A stretch of 35,100 bases of DNA. Source: Pediococcus ethanolidurans. Lineage in GTDB: Bacteria; Bacillota; Bacilli; Lactobacillales; Lactobacillaceae. Position numbers and translations under genes: made by a program. Below are positions 8,063 through 16,875 of this stretch, piece by piece (positions within the stretch are counted from its first letter, which is position 1; every line of letters begins with the position of its first letter). The notes beneath the pieces are model-generated. The model made no database searches, was not told where the DNA came from, and saw only the letters and a list, made by a program, of their open reading frames with translations. The DNA is taken from assembly GCF_001437405.1 (NCBI RefSeq), contig NZ_JQBY01000022.1, positions 1 through 35,100 of the forward strand. Reading direction: 5' to 3'.

Positions 8063-9475
8063 TTATTTAAGTTCTTTTGTTTCACTCAATTTTTGATACC
8101 AATAGGCACTCTTCTTTGGATAACGTTTTTGTGTTTTAAAATCAACATAAAATAGTCCATATCGTTTAGAATATCCATTTGTCCAAGAAAACATATCTTG
8201 AAGTGACCAAACAAAGTAACCTTTAATATTCACACCTGCTTGAATTGCCTTAGCAACGGATACCAAATGATCATGTAAATAATCAATTCTTGGTTGATCA
8301 TCTACTGGCGTATCTGCATCAATAAAATGATCTTTATATCCCAGTCCATTTTCAGTAATATAAATTTTTGAATTTTTAGGATATTCTTTTTTTATTCTCA
8401 TAAGCATATCGTACATGCCTTTAGGATAAATTGGCCAGTCCCAATCAGTCATTGGAATATCAGTACGATTTACTTGTTCACCAATTCCTTGTAATCGACT
8501 AACAGAAGAACCTTTCTTTCCCGTACCATTATGCTTAATTTCGCTTGTTCCATGGTAAGCCTTGATGAACTTGCTAAAGTAGTAGTTTACACCCAAAAAA
8601 TCCATTTGATCTGCTGCCTTAGTTAATTCTTTGATCTCTTCATCTTTAATTTTAATATGTGCCTGGTGATTGCTATCAAGAATTTCATTCATTAAGGACA
8701 TTGTTTCTTTGCTGTAATTTCCATTTAAGGTTCCATCTAAATAACAGCGAATATCCAATGTATCTTGTAAAGCAGCCGCATGTTTATCCTCCTCACTTTC
8801 ACTATTTGGATAAACTGTTTGTAATGCGTGAACTACCCCTATCTCACCTTTGTAACCATTCTTTTTAAACATATTAACAACTCTAGCATGTGCTAAATTC
8901 ATATTATGTTCGGCCTGGAAGCATTTATTAAAATTATTCTTTTCTCCAGGTGGAAATGTCCCGGTAACATATTGTTGTGATGACATCGAGGTTGGCTCAT
9001 TAATTGTAATCCAGTATTTAACTTCATCTTGATATTCTTCAAAACAGAATTTTGCATATTCTACAAAACGCTGAATATTCTTTTCATTTAACCAGTCTCC
9101 TTGTTCTGAGATTGTTGAAGGCGAATCAAAATGATGCAACGTAACAAAAGGTTCAACCCCATGTTTTCGACACTCTTTGAACAATTTATGATAGAATTCA
9201 ACGCCTCGTGGCTCAATTCGTCCATAACCCTCTGGAAAAATTCTTGACCACGCAATTGAAACTCGAATAGCATTAATGCCAAACTTTTCACTCAGCTCTA
9301 AATCCTTTGGATACTGATGATAAAAGTCGCAAGCAGGGTCGGGACTGAAACGACCCTCCTTTTTCAAATAATCATCCCATGGTACCTTCCCTTTTCCATC
9401 TTCCTGCGTAGCGCCTTCTGCTTGATAAGCAGCAGTTGCGCCGCCAAATAAGAAGTCTTCTGGTAATTTCATCAT
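8063..9475 (-). CDS. lacG: 6-phospho-beta-galactosidase (GH1)
   Basis: A 470-residue cytoplasmic GH1 enzyme that hydrolyses the phosphorylated disaccharide delivered by the PTS. The acid/base glutamate is E160 (TINEPT) and the nucleophile E375 (ITENGLG). The phosphate-binding set S430, K437 and Y439 (FSWTNGYSKRYG) marks a 6-phosphoglycosidase. The Trp at 431 and extensive similarity to lactococcal LacG from memory (DFLFGGATAAYQAEGAT, VEPFVTLHHFD, RYPKKSA.WY) favour galactoside over glucoside. The length matches the LacG family. It starts 27 bases after lacE, with GAGGT about 10 bases before the first of two ATGs. A 6-phospho-beta-glucosidase role is not fully excluded. Confidence 0.88.
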   Translation of the reverse strand: MMKLPEDFLFGGATAAYQAEGATQEDGKGKVPWDDYLKKEGRFSPDPACDFYHQYPKDLELSEKFGINAIRVSIAWSRIFPEGYGRIEPRGVEFYHKLFKECRKHGVEPFVTLHHFDSPSTISEQGDWLNEKNIQRFVEYAKFCFEEYQDEVKYWITINEPTSMSSQQYVTGTFPPGEKNNFNKCFQAEHNMNLAHARVVNMFKKNGYKGEIGVVHALQTVYPNSESEEDKHAAALQDTLDIRCYLDGTLNGNYSKETMSLMNEILDSNHQAHIKIKDEEIKELTKAADQMDFLGVNYYFSKFIKAYHGTSEIKHNGTGKKGSSVSRLQGIGEQVNRTDIPMTDWDWPIYPKGMYDMLMRIKKEYPKNSKIYITENGLGYKDHFIDADTPVDDQPRIDYLHDHLVSVAKAIQAGVNIKGYFVWSLQDMFSWTNGYSKRYGLFYVDFKTQKRYPKKSAYWYQKLSETKELK

Positions 9476-9502
9476 ATTCTTTTGACCTCAATTCTCTTTT
9501 TA

Positions 9503-11197
9503 TTAAATTGCATTATCTGAAACAAATTTGATTGCCTTTTCAGCATTTTCTGTTAATTCAATGTATTGTTTCCCTGTAGTGGTCAACAATTTAACCCCAT
9601 ATTTATCACAAATTTTTTGTAAATTTCCGCGCATACTATCCATTTGAGGAGCTAAAATAACTAGATTCATATCTTCAATTAGATCCATATCTTGCCCATA
9701 AGCACGTGCCGTCGCACTTAACGGTAAATCACGTTCTTTTGCGGTCTTATTTAGGGCATTAGCTAAAATTCCACTTGTTCCTCCTCCTGCACAAAGAACT
9801 AACACATTCGTTTCCTTTGTTATGGTCGATGAATCGTCCAACTGTGCATCATTTGAAACAGTTGCAAGTCCAGGTTCATTTGATTCACTCAAATCTTCAG
9901 TTGTGTTAGCAACCTCTGCAGCCTTTGCTGTCTCTTCTGCTAAAAGTTGACTGTCATAAACTCGCATGAAAGGTAACCAAACGGCTACATCCGCAGTCAG
10001 CATAATTGCAACTGCTAGGAAGGATAATGGAGCTAGCCCTGTACTAATAATAATTCCAATTGGACCAGGCACTGTCCAAGGCATGTTATAGATCATACTG
10101 TTCATTCCGAGACTAGAAACAAAGAATTTAAATACACACACATTAACCATCGGCGTTACAACAAACGGAATAAAGAACACTGGACTCATAATAATTGGTG
10201 CCCCAAACAAAATAGGTTCATTGACCGAGAAAGAAACTGGAATAAAGGCAGCCTTTCCTAAGGCCTTTAGTTGTTTTGATTTTGCTAAAAATAAGAATAG
10301 AAAAACCAAAACAAATGTTGAACCAGTACCACCCATATTCATAACATAATCTTGAGTATTCATTGCAAGTACATGAACAGCCTGGCTTCCACCTTGAACA
10401 AGCTTTAAATTAGCTGTCGTATTAGCAACTTCAATAGCAGCTACCGCAGGAGCGACGATAGATGGGCCCTGAACACCAATAAACCAGAAGAACCCCATAG
10501 CTCCAGCAACAATTGAAAGTCCCACATACGTATCACTTGCTTGGAACAACGGTGAAAGCGCACTGATAATTCCCTGAGGTAGGTTTTGCCCATTAGTTAA
10601 TGCTTTAAATGCAATGTCAAACGCCCAAAAAACAACAACTGAGAGTCCCAAAGGAATAACATCTTTAAAGGTTTGCGAGATGTTTTGCGGAACTTGAGGT
10701 GGCATTTTAATCGTGACATTATTTTTAATACAAACGTAGTATAGATTTGGAACAATTAATCCAACAACATATGCAGCAATTAAACCTTGTGTTCCCATAT
10801 ATGTAAGATCAACACCACCAGTAGATAATGGCTTTACTGCTAAAATAATAAAGGCAATTTCGGACGCAATAATTACAGAAACTGGATTAATACGATTTGT
10901 CTTTGGTAAATTTAGATTTTTATAATCTGTTAAATTTTTTGCCGTTGTTGCAGTGACAAATAACGCTAAAAGCCCCATCGAGTAGTTGTAGGCAATCAAA
11001 AGTGTATTTGTGATTGAAGTGCTCCAATAAAACCCCCATACATTTGGTAGATATGTCACTAACAGAAATACACTCGAAAATAGAATAATTGGCATTGCAG
11101 CAATAAAACCATCTCGAATTGCTGATAAATATGGATTAGATGCAACTTTTTCAAAACCTGGTTTCATCTTTTCAATCTGTTTTTCAAATTTACCCAT
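9503..11197 (-). CDS. lacE: PTS lactose/cellobiose-type EIICB component
   Basis: A 564-residue fused membrane permease (EIIC, about residues 1-410, with many hydrophobic segments and the substrate-site motif NEPILFG) and cytoplasmic EIIB domain (about 463-564) with phosphorylated C469 in VLVLCAGGGTSG. A Ser/Thr/Glu-rich linker joins them. Domain order and length match LacE, which imports and phosphorylates lactose. AAGGAG precedes the ATG by about 8 bases. It has its own strong promoter with a perfect CcpA box, and lacG follows directly. Cellobiose-type EIIC proteins are usually separate from EIIB, so the fusion supports LacE. Confidence 0.9.
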   Translation of the reverse strand: MGKFEKQIEKMKPGFEKVASNPYLSAIRDGFIAAMPIILFSSVFLLVTYLPNVWGFYWSTSITNTLLIAYNYSMGLLALFVTATTAKNLTDYKNLNLPKTNRINPVSVIIASEIAFIILAVKPLSTGGVDLTYMGTQGLIAAYVVGLIVPNLYYVCIKNNVTIKMPPQVPQNISQTFKDVIPLGLSVVVFWAFDIAFKALTNGQNLPQGIISALSPLFQASDTYVGLSIVAGAMGFFWFIGVQGPSIVAPAVAAIEVANTTANLKLVQGGSQAVHVLAMNTQDYVMNMGGTGSTFVLVFLFLFLAKSKQLKALGKAAFIPVSFSVNEPILFGAPIIMSPVFFIPFVVTPMVNVCVFKFFVSSLGMNSMIYNMPWTVPGPIGIIISTGLAPLSFLAVAIMLTADVAVWLPFMRVYDSQLLAEETAKAAEVANTTEDLSESNEPGLATVSNDAQLDDSSTITKETNVLVLCAGGGTSGILANALNKTAKERDLPLSATARAYGQDMDLIEDMNLVILAPQMDSMRGNLQKICDKYGVKLLTTTGKQYIELTENAEKAIKFVSDNAI

Positions 11198-11224
11198 AAG
11201 ATTTCACTCCTTATATTTTCCAAA

Positions 11225-11241
11225 TAATCAAACAGTTTGAT
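11225..11241. promoter_or_regulatory. 17-bp palindrome in the lacE leader
   Basis: AATCAAACAGTTTGATT is a perfect inverted repeat of 8-base arms around one base. It lies about 25-40 bases downstream of the predicted transcription start and before the lacE ribosome binding site. It may be an operator or a short leader hairpin. Confidence 0.45.
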
Positions 11242-11270
11242 TCGCGAGTCCTTACTTCGTTAACAAGTTC

Positions 11271-11299
11271 ATTATGATGGCAGCGGTTACATAAGTCAA
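11271..11299 (-). promoter_or_regulatory. lacE promoter with an embedded cre box
   Basis: On the minus strand TTGACT (11294-11299) and CATAAT (11271-11276) are 17 bases apart. The spacer (11278-11292) is ATGTAACCGCTGCCA, which fits every fixed position of the CcpA consensus WTGNAANCGNWNNCA. CcpA bound there would block RNA polymerase directly. Confidence 0.85.
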
Positions 11300-11315
11300 G
11301 ACGTTTTTTGCACTT

Positions 11316-11326
11316 TTTTAGTAAAA
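11316..11326. promoter_or_regulatory. TTTTAGTAAAA motif upstream of the lacE promoter
   Basis: This near-palindromic 11-mer lies 17 bases upstream of the lacE -35 element. The same 11-mer occurs upstream of the lacF promoter, so it is a candidate regulator site. Confidence 0.4.
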
Positions 11327-11355
11327 CTTTGTTTTTTATCCTAACGTGGCCAGTT

Positions 11356-11397
11356 TTTAAAAAAATAAAGCCTGTAATTAAGCACAATTACAGGCTT
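11356..11397 (-). terminator. Terminator between lacF and lacE
   Basis: A perfect 12-bp stem (11368-11379 with 11386-11397) and six-base loop are followed on the minus strand by TTTATTTTTTT. It separates lacF from the lacE promoter, so lacF is either a one-gene transcript or partially attenuated. Confidence 0.85.
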
Positions 11398-11412
11398 GTA
11401 CATGCAAATCAA

Positions 11413-11745
11413 TTATTTGTTTTCTAGTTTGCCAACTCTTTCGAATAGATCTATAAAATAAGATACTTCATCACGTAAGAGCATCGTAGTCATCAAAGTA
11501 TCTTGTCCATGAGACATAATGAACGTCGTATCAAGCTCCGCACCGCCTGCCTCTTCACTCAACAGTTTTGTCTGAGCATTATGGGCATCATTAAGTGAAT
11601 CTTCCGAATCTTTTACTAGCTGTCGTGCCTCTTCAAATTTCCCCTGTTTAGCGGCATTCAACGCTTTGATTAAAGCAGTTTTTGCATCTCCTGCGTATGC
11701 TACGATCTTAAATCCAACCATTGAAATTTCTTCTTTTGTTGACAT
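11413..11745 (-). CDS. lacF: PTS lactose-type EIIA component
   Basis: A 110-residue all-helical EIIA of the lactose/chitobiose family that passes phosphate from HPr to the EIIB domain of LacE. The phosphorylated histidine is H79 in IMSHGQDTLMT, with D82 in the trimer metal site. The frame extends upstream to 11811, but the ATG at 11745 has GAGGAGG about 8 bases ahead, matches the family length and leaves a promoter and cre box in the skipped part. It is the first gene of the cluster and is followed by a strong terminator. Separation of lacF from lacE by a terminator is unusual for lac operons. Confidence 0.92.
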   Translation of the reverse strand: MSTKEEISMVGFKIVAYAGDAKTALIKALNAAKQGKFEEARQLVKDSEDSLNDAHNAQTKLLSEEAGGAELDTTFIMSHGQDTLMTTMLLRDEVSYFIDLFERVGKLENK

Positions 11746-11765
11746 AATAAATCCTCCTCTTTTTA

Positions 11766-11780
11766 ATAAAACGCTTACAT
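11766..11780 (-). promoter_or_regulatory. Probable cre (CcpA) box of lacF
   Basis: Minus-strand ATGTAAGCGTTTTAT fits the cre consensus except for the final CA. It overlaps the expected transcription start, 2 bases after the -10 element. Confidence 0.6.
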
Positions 11781-11782
11781 TT

Positions 11783-11811
11783 AAATTACTCCCAAAACCA
11801 ATTAACGTCAA
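11783..11811 (-). promoter_or_regulatory. lacF promoter
   Basis: TTGACG (11806-11811) and TAATTT (11783-11788) on the minus strand, with a 17-base spacer. Confidence 0.7.
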
Positions 11812-11815
11812 TAGA

Positions 11816-11849
11816 TTTTAGTAAAATAAATTAATTATTTTTACTAAAA
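11816..11849. promoter_or_regulatory. Inverted pair of TTTTAGTAAAA motifs upstream of lacF
   Basis: TTTTAGTAAAA (11816-11826) and its complement TTTTACTAAAA (11839-11849) form perfect 11-base arms around 12 bases, directly upstream of the lacF -35 element. The right arm touches the A-run of the murR terminator. The same motif stands before the lacE promoter. Confidence 0.45.
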
Positions 11850-11885
11850 AAGAAACAAAGTCAGTGCTAATACCGACTTTGTTTC
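11845..11885 (-). terminator. Terminator of the mur operon
   Basis: An 11-bp perfect stem (11852-11862 with 11875-11885) and a 12-base loop are followed on the minus strand by six T residues. It is placed just after murR. Confidence 0.85.
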
Positions 11886-11893
11886 CAAAAAAA

Positions 11894-12733
11894 TCATTTA
11901 AAATGCTTTTGAATCACGTTTCGTGATTCTTTTAAGATAGTTGCATTTGAATCAAAATTCAGTGTGAGATAAGAGTAATACAATAAATCAACAACATACA
12001 GCTGCGCCATAAGGGAGGTTGTGGCCGCTGTTCTGAGTTTCTCATTTTCTTCGCTATCGTCATGTAAGAGAATAATATCACTTTTTTTTGCCAAAGAACT
12101 TTTTTTGCTGTGTGTAATTGTAATAACCGGTACATGATGTTCCTTTGCCACTTCTGCCAGTTTTTGGCTTTCGACAGTTTCACCAGTATTTGAAACAAGC
12201 ATTAATACTGTTTCTGGTTTTACAATTCCTGTAGCAATCAAATGTGTATCCATAGTTTGAATTACCGGTTTACCAACTCGAATAAATTTTTGTTGAAAAT
12301 CAGCGGCAACAATGCTTGAAGCTCCTAGACCATACGCATATACATCATCAGCCTTAGCAATCAGTTGAGCCGCACTTTGGACAGATTTATCGCTTAATGC
12401 TAAATTGGTTTGTTCAATAGTATGTCCAATTCTAAATTCCATTTTTTGTTTAACAACGTCTAAAGGATCTTTAGGATCAACTTCTGTATACAAGCTGTCA
12501 TCAACTTTAGTTTCTGCTGAAAGTTGAATTTTCACACCAGGAAACCCGTCACTACTCAGAATTTTAGCAAGTCTAACTACTGTCGCTGCACTAACACCCA
12601 CTTTGTTTGCTAATGCATCTGCATTCATACCAATTACTTTTTGTGGATGGTCCAAAATAAACTGGGCAACTTTTTGCTCTGATTTTGAAAATGACGCAAT
12701 TTGACTGTGAATGGAAAACAGGATGCTTTTCAT
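11894..12733 (-). CDS. RpiR-family regulator of the mur operon (MurR-like)
   Basis: A 279-residue regulator with an N-terminal RpiR helix-turn-helix (residues 1-77, VGVSAATVVRLAKILSSDGF) and a C-terminal SIS sugar-phosphate isomerase-like domain (about 125-260, YGLGASS and VSNTGETVES). SIS domains of MurR proteins sense MurNAc-6-phosphate, the product of MurP and substrate of MurQ. It is the last gene of the mupG-murQ-murP operon, 17 bases after murP, so it is probably self-regulating. The ribosome binding site (AGGTAGG) is weaker than those of its neighbours. MurR function is inferred from context. Confidence 0.87.
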   Translation of the reverse strand: MKSILFSIHSQIASFSKSEQKVAQFILDHPQKVIGMNADALANKVGVSAATVVRLAKILSSDGFPGVKIQLSAETKVDDSLYTEVDPKDPLDVVKQKMEFRIGHTIEQTNLALSDKSVQSAAQLIAKADDVYAYGLGASSIVAADFQQKFIRVGKPVIQTMDTHLIATGIVKPETVLMLVSNTGETVESQKLAEVAKEHHVPVITITHSKKSSLAKKSDIILLHDDSEENEKLRTAATTSLMAQLYVVDLLYYSYLTLNFDSNATILKESRNVIQKHFK

Positions 12734-12750
12734 GTGAACTGCCTACCTAT

Positions 12751-14739
12751 CTAGCTGGCTGGAGTAGTCTTCATAATTATCGTTGATTTCTCAACATTTA
12801 CATTATCAGTACTTTTATCAACCGAAAAATCTTGACTGTTTGTGATAATCGCCAACGTAACTGTATCATACCCGGCCTTAGCAACTTCTGTCCAGTCCAC
12901 TTTTCCAACAACTTGTCCACGAGAAACTTTTTCACCAGGTTTAACGCTCAAATTAAAGTATTTACCCTTCAAATTAACCGTATCAATCCCCATGTGAATC
13001 AAAACTTCCTCACCGGCATCGCTAGTATACCCAATTGCGTGACTAGTATCTGCTACAAACATCACTTTACCATCAACTGGTGCATATACTTTTGAATCTT
13101 CGCTAGGTTGAATGGCAACACTTTTACCCATTGTTTCTTTTGCCATAATTGGATCACTAACTTCACTAACCGGTACCTGCTTACCATCAACCGGTGCAGT
13201 AATTGTATCATTCACATACGTGATTTTTGTCTCTTCAGCAGCTGTCGTTGATGAAACAGTATCACTTTTTGAAGCAATTGAACCATTATCTACAGTATCA
13301 GACTGCATAGCATCCTTTGGAACACCAAAGAAATATGTTGCAATAAAACCACCAACATAAGCAGCCAACAAACCAAATACATAACCTAACCAGTGTCCAT
13401 TATTGATCAACGGAATTAAAGCAACGCCTGATGGTCCAATAGCGATTGCACCAATATGACCTAAACCACCAATAACAGCACCGCCAATACCACCACCAAT
13501 ACATGCCGTGATAAATGGTTTACCAAGTGGTAAAGTAACCCCGTAAATTAAAGGTTCGCCAATACCAAGAATACCAACAGGCAATGCTCCCTTAATCATA
13601 TTAGTAAGTTTATGATTACGGTGACAACGAATCCAAAGCGCAATTGCGGCACCAACTTGACCAGCACCAGCCATCGCCAAAATTGGCAGTAATGGTGTCA
13701 TTCCTGTTTTATTAATCATTTCAATATGAATAGGTGTTAGAATCTGATGAAGACCGAACATAACCATCGGTAAGAATAATGCCCCCAATACAAATCCTGA
13801 GAAGGCTCCACCAACATTCAATACCCATTCGATTGCACCAACCAATGATGATGAAATAACTCCGGCAACTGGCATAACTAAGAAAATCGTAAAAATACCG
13901 ACTACAAACAACGCTATTGTTGGTGTAACAATAATATCAATTGAATCTGGAATCCATTGATGAAGTTTCTTTTCTACCAATGACAGAATCCAAACAGCAA
14001 AAATAACACCAATAATACCACCTTGACCAGCAGCTAATGCCTGACCATTAAAAATGTTATGCAACGGTGCCGTTGGCAGTACTCCTGGTAATAATGTTGC
14101 GGCACCAATAATACCACCTAAACCAGGAGTTGCACCAAATTCATTGGCACTGTTAATACCAACATAAACAGCTAAATAGCTAAACATTCCGTTTTGAATG
14201 ACTTTCATAATCATAATAAAGTCATTCCAACCCTTACCAATGTCACCGGCAACTAACAAGTTAGAGAGAACAGCAGCAACACCACCAATTAAACCAGCAC
14301 CAACAAATGCAGGAATCAAAGGAATAAAAATATTAGAAATAGATTTCAAAATTCGTTTAATTGGAGTTTGTTTTTGTTTTGCCTTTTGTTCAGCCTTTAC
14401 TTTAGCTGCTTTTGCCTCAACCATTTCTTTATCTGTCAAATGGTCGTTTTCGTTAATATTTTCAGGGAATGGTTCACCCAGCTTAACTCCGACTTCGTCA
14501 ACCATTTCCTGAGCAACTTTGTTAACGGTTCCCGGTCCTATAACTACTTGAAGTGTCTCATCATCAACAACACCCAAAACACCATCAATGTTCTTCAAAG
14601 CTTCCATATCGACCTTATCCATGTCAATAATTGTCATTCGAACTCGGGTCATACAATGAATTAATTTTTCAACATTACTTGGTCCACCAACATTTTTATA
14701 AATTTCTTGGGCCAATCGTTTAATTTTTGCATCCGCCAT
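12751..14739 (-). CDS. murP: PTS MurNAc-type EIIBCA permease
   Basis: A 662-residue glucose/sucrose-superfamily PTS transporter. The EIIB domain (1-90) has its phosphorylated C29 in LIHCMTRVR, the EIIC membrane domain spans about 130-490 with [10 protein letters not shown] and [10 protein letters not shown], and a glucose-type EIIA domain is fused at about 510-662, with phosphorylated H582 in [10 protein letters not shown]. Location directly after murQ supports MurNAc as substrate. The start codon shares its A with the murQ stop (TAATG), a sign of translational coupling, with AGGAGGT 8 bases ahead. MurP proteins of E. coli and B. subtilis lack a fused EIIA and borrow one, so this version is self-sufficient. 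A role in importing MurNAc-GlcNAc disaccharide is possible given MupG. Confidence 0.9.
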   Translation of the reverse strand: MADAKIKRLAQEIYKNVGGPSNVEKLIHCMTRVRMTIIDMDKVDMEALKNIDGVLGVVDDETLQVVIGPGTVNKVAQEMVDEVGVKLGEPFPENINENDHLTDKEMVEAKAAKVKAEQKAKQKQTPIKRILKSISNIFIPLIPAFVGAGLIGGVAAVLSNLLVAGDIGKGWNDFIMIMKVIQNGMFSYLAVYVGINSANEFGATPGLGGIIGAATLLPGVLPTAPLHNIFNGQALAAGQGGIIGVIFAVWILSLVEKKLHQWIPDSIDIIVTPTIALFVVGIFTIFLVMPVAGVISSSLVGAIEWVLNVGGAFSGFVLGALFLPMVMFGLHQILTPIHIEMINKTGMTPLLPILAMAGAGQVGAAIALWIRCHRNHKLTNMIKGALPVGILGIGEPLIYGVTLPLGKPFITACIGGGIGGAVIGGLGHIGAIAIGPSGVALIPLINNGHWLGYVFGLLAAYVGGFIATYFFGVPKDAMQSDTVDNGSIASKSDTVSSTTAAEETKITYVNDTITAPVDGKQVPVSEVSDPIMAKETMGKSVAIQPSEDSKVYAPVDGKVMFVADTSHAIGYTSDAGEEVLIHMGIDTVNLKGKYFNLSVKPGEKVSRGQVVGKVDWTEVAKAGYDTVTLAIITNSQDFSVDKSTDNVNVEKSTIIMKTTPAS

Positions 14740-15644
14740 TAGTTCTTACCTCCTCTTATTGTTTTACGAACAAAACCATGAGCTGCACGTAAACGTAAAT
14801 TTGCTTCATTCTTATCTAGATCGGTTAAAATCATCACAATTGCCAATTTAACATTCTGATCAGCATCTAGAAAAGCTTTCCCAGCAGTTTCGTAATCACA
14901 CTCTGTTGCCTGCATAATAATTCGCTTAGAGCGTTCTACTAACTTAGCATTGGTTGGTTTTACATCAACCATTAAATTCTTATATACCTTACCAATTCCA
15001 ATCATAGAAACGGTGGAGAGCATATTTAAAACCATTTTTTGTGCCGTTCCAGACTTTAATCGAGTTGATCCTGTTAAAACTTCTGGGCCAACCGGAACTT
15101 CAATTGCCACTTCTGCGTGATCACTAATTTCTGCTTGATCATTACAGGCCAAACTAACAGTATTAGCACCCACACTTTTAGCGTAATCTAACCCACCAAT
15201 TACATATGGTGTTCGCCCACTTGCTGCGATTCCAACTACAGTATCCTTATTAGTTAAGTCACGCGTTTTTAAATCATTTTCTCCCAATTCTTTTGAATCC
15301 TCGGCTCCTTCCACTGCAAGTGTCATTGCCTTTTCTCCACCTGCAATTAGTCCTTGGACCATTTGAGGATCAGTTCCAAATGTTGGTACGCATTCCGCAG
15401 CATCTAAAACCCCAAGTCTGCCACTTGTTCCCGCACCCATATAAAATAGGCGTCCGTTATTTTGAAAACTGGAAACAATTTTTTCAACAGCTTTTGTGAT
15501 TTCTGGTAAAGCTTTTTTTATACTAGTTGGAACCGTTTGATCTTCAGCATTCATTAGTTCCAAAACCTTATCAATGGATAATTCGTCCAAGTTCATTGTT
15601 TTATTATTTCGTGTTTCTGTTGTTAATTTACTTAAATCGATCAT
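14739..15644 (-). CDS. murQ: N-acetylmuramic acid 6-phosphate etherase
   Basis: A 301-residue SIS-domain enzyme that removes the lactyl ether of MurNAc-6-P, giving GlcNAc-6-P and D-lactate. The catalytic glutamates are visible: E84 in [10 protein letters not shown] and E115 in EGAED, equivalent to E83 and E114 of the E. coli enzyme. The sugar-phosphate loop GAGTSGRLG (70-78) and the conserved [16 protein letters not shown] are intact, and the length is normal for the family. Its ATG overlaps the mupG stop (ATGA) and has AAGGAGG 8 bases upstream. It also overlaps murP by one base. Confidence 0.96.
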   Translation of the reverse strand: MIDLSKLTTETRNNKTMNLDELSIDKVLELMNAEDQTVPTSIKKALPEITKAVEKIVSSFQNNGRLFYMGAGTSGRLGVLDAAECVPTFGTDPQMVQGLIAGGEKAMTLAVEGAEDSKELGENDLKTRDLTNKDTVVGIAASGRTPYVIGGLDYAKSVGANTVSLACNDQAEISDHAEVAIEVPVGPEVLTGSTRLKSGTAQKMVLNMLSTVSMIGIGKVYKNLMVDVKPTNAKLVERSKRIIMQATECDYETAGKAFLDADQNVKLAIVMILTDLDKNEANLRLRAAHGFVRKTIRGGKN

Positions 15645-16711
15645 CGCGTTTCCTCCTTTGACATTAAAAATTCAATTCCTGTATTTTCTCTTACTAGTGC
15701 TAATAGTTTCAAATCCTTTTTTGAAATTTGCCCAATTACATTTACCCTTTTATCTTTTGGCAAAGATACTTTACAAATTTGAATTTCTCCTTGGTATCGT
15801 CCATATTCTTGATTGTCAATTGTGATCGCACCAAATTCTCGTATTTTTTGATTTTCAGGTTCAATTTCTAACTTGGTCAATTGATTTTGTTTTCGCGACT
15901 CAACTAGCCGCACCACATCCTGTGCTACTTCTGGACGATTATGCCAAACTTTTCCAAAAAGTTTTGTATATTTTGTCTGCACATGCAATTGAAGCGTATT
16001 TTGTGAATAGAAGTTTTGAAATTGTGACATAAGTTGATTGGATATTCTCGGATCACCAATAAATACTTTATCGACTTCAAACTCATTTATTAATTCATCG
16101 GCTGCAACTAACGAATTTTCATGTCGATGATTTTCTATTGTCGGTAATCCTGCAAATATTGGTCCACGCATTTTTGCATCTCCTGGTACAAAAGCCATAA
16201 CCGTAAAATGATGGGCTTTAAGCCACACATTCTTCGTTTTAAACCACCTTGTATCTAATCCTGTTTCCGGTCGTGGATAATAGTTATGCCAAGCTTCCAT
16301 ATGTTCAAAATTTGCTTGATTATCAATTAGTTGTTTGACATCGTTTTCATTAATTGTGCTTGCATTCAATGCAACAGGTAATTGATGACTTAGTTCTGCA
16401 ATTTCTGCATTCGTAAAACCGTCATCCAATCGTAAAGCGGAAATTCCCATTTGAAGCAGTTTTTTAGCATTATGAATGGTAACATTCAAATTTTCTAGAC
16501 CCTTTAAATCAAGATCAACAGTCAATTTCAACTTCTCTGCTTTGCAATACTCTCCCAGCTTTTTTAACCGTTCAACATACTTCGAAGCATCATCTTCAGG
16601 AATATGTACAGAAGAAAATACACCTTCAAAACCATTTTGTTTCATTAATTCAATATATCGTTTTGTTTGGTCATCAATCTCAGTATCCAAATAAATTGAA
16701 AAACCTAACAT
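15641..16711 (-). CDS. mupG: 6-phospho-N-acetylmuramidase (DUF871, MupG-like)
   Basis: A 356-residue cytoplasmic protein of the DUF871 family. It has an N-terminal TIM barrel ([49 protein letters not shown]) and a C-terminal beta domain from about 240. The Staphylococcus aureus member MupG splits MurNAc-6-P-GlcNAc imported by MurP, releasing MurNAc-6-P for MurQ. The same gene set follows here, which supports that role. AAAGGAGG lies about 9 bases before the ATG. It is the first gene of the operon, with a promoter and a perfect cre box just upstream. Confidence 0.9.
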   Translation of the reverse strand: MLGFSIYLDTEIDDQTKRYIELMKQNGFEGVFSSVHIPEDDASKYVERLKKLGEYCKAEKLKLTVDLDLKGLENLNVTIHNAKKLLQMGISALRLDDGFTNAEIAELSHQLPVALNASTINENDVKQLIDNQANFEHMEAWHNYYPRPETGLDTRWFKTKNVWLKAHHFTVMAFVPGDAKMRGPIFAGLPTIENHRHENSLVAADELINEFEVDKVFIGDPRISNQLMSQFQNFYSQNTLQLHVQTKYTKLFGKVWHNRPEVAQDVVRLVESRKQNQLTKLEIEPENQKIREFGAITIDNQEYGRYQGEIQICKVSLPKDKRVNVIGQISKKDLKLLALVRENTGIEFLMSKEETR

Positions 16712-16727
16712 AGTTATATTCCTCCTT

Positions 16728-16742
16728 TGATACCGTTTTCAT
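16728..16742 (-). promoter_or_regulatory. Perfect cre (CcpA) box before mupG
   Basis: Minus-strand ATGAAAACGGTATCA matches every fixed position of WTGNAANCGNWNNCA. It abuts the mupG ribosome binding site, downstream of the promoter. Confidence 0.8.
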
Positions 16743-16753
16743 TCAACAAGATC

Positions 16754-16782
16754 AGTATACAATTTATGAATATAAATTTCAA
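16754..16782 (-). promoter_or_regulatory. Promoter of the mupG-murQ-murP-murR operon
   Basis: TTGAAA (16777-16782) and TATACT (16754-16759) on the minus strand are 17 bases apart. A 13-bp palindrome, GAAATTTAATTTC (16811-16823), lies upstream and could be a MurR site. Confidence 0.8.
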
Positions 16783-16830
16783 TAAAATATTGTTATTTTT
16801 ATTTATTTATGAAATTTAATTTCTTAATAG

Positions 16831-16864
16831 TTAAAAAAACAAATCATATAAGTAATATGATTTG
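16831..16864 (-). terminator. Terminator after the DUF1801 gene
   Basis: A 10-bp stem (16840-16849 with 16855-16864) is followed on the minus strand by seven T residues. Confidence 0.75.
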
Positions 16865-16875
16865 CTAAAAGCTTT

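Noticed and set aside
11913-11932. Hairpin with GAATCACG/CGTGATTC arms inside the end of the murR gene
   Set aside because: It lies in coding sequence, has no T-run, and a proper terminator follows at 11845-11885. Probably incidental.
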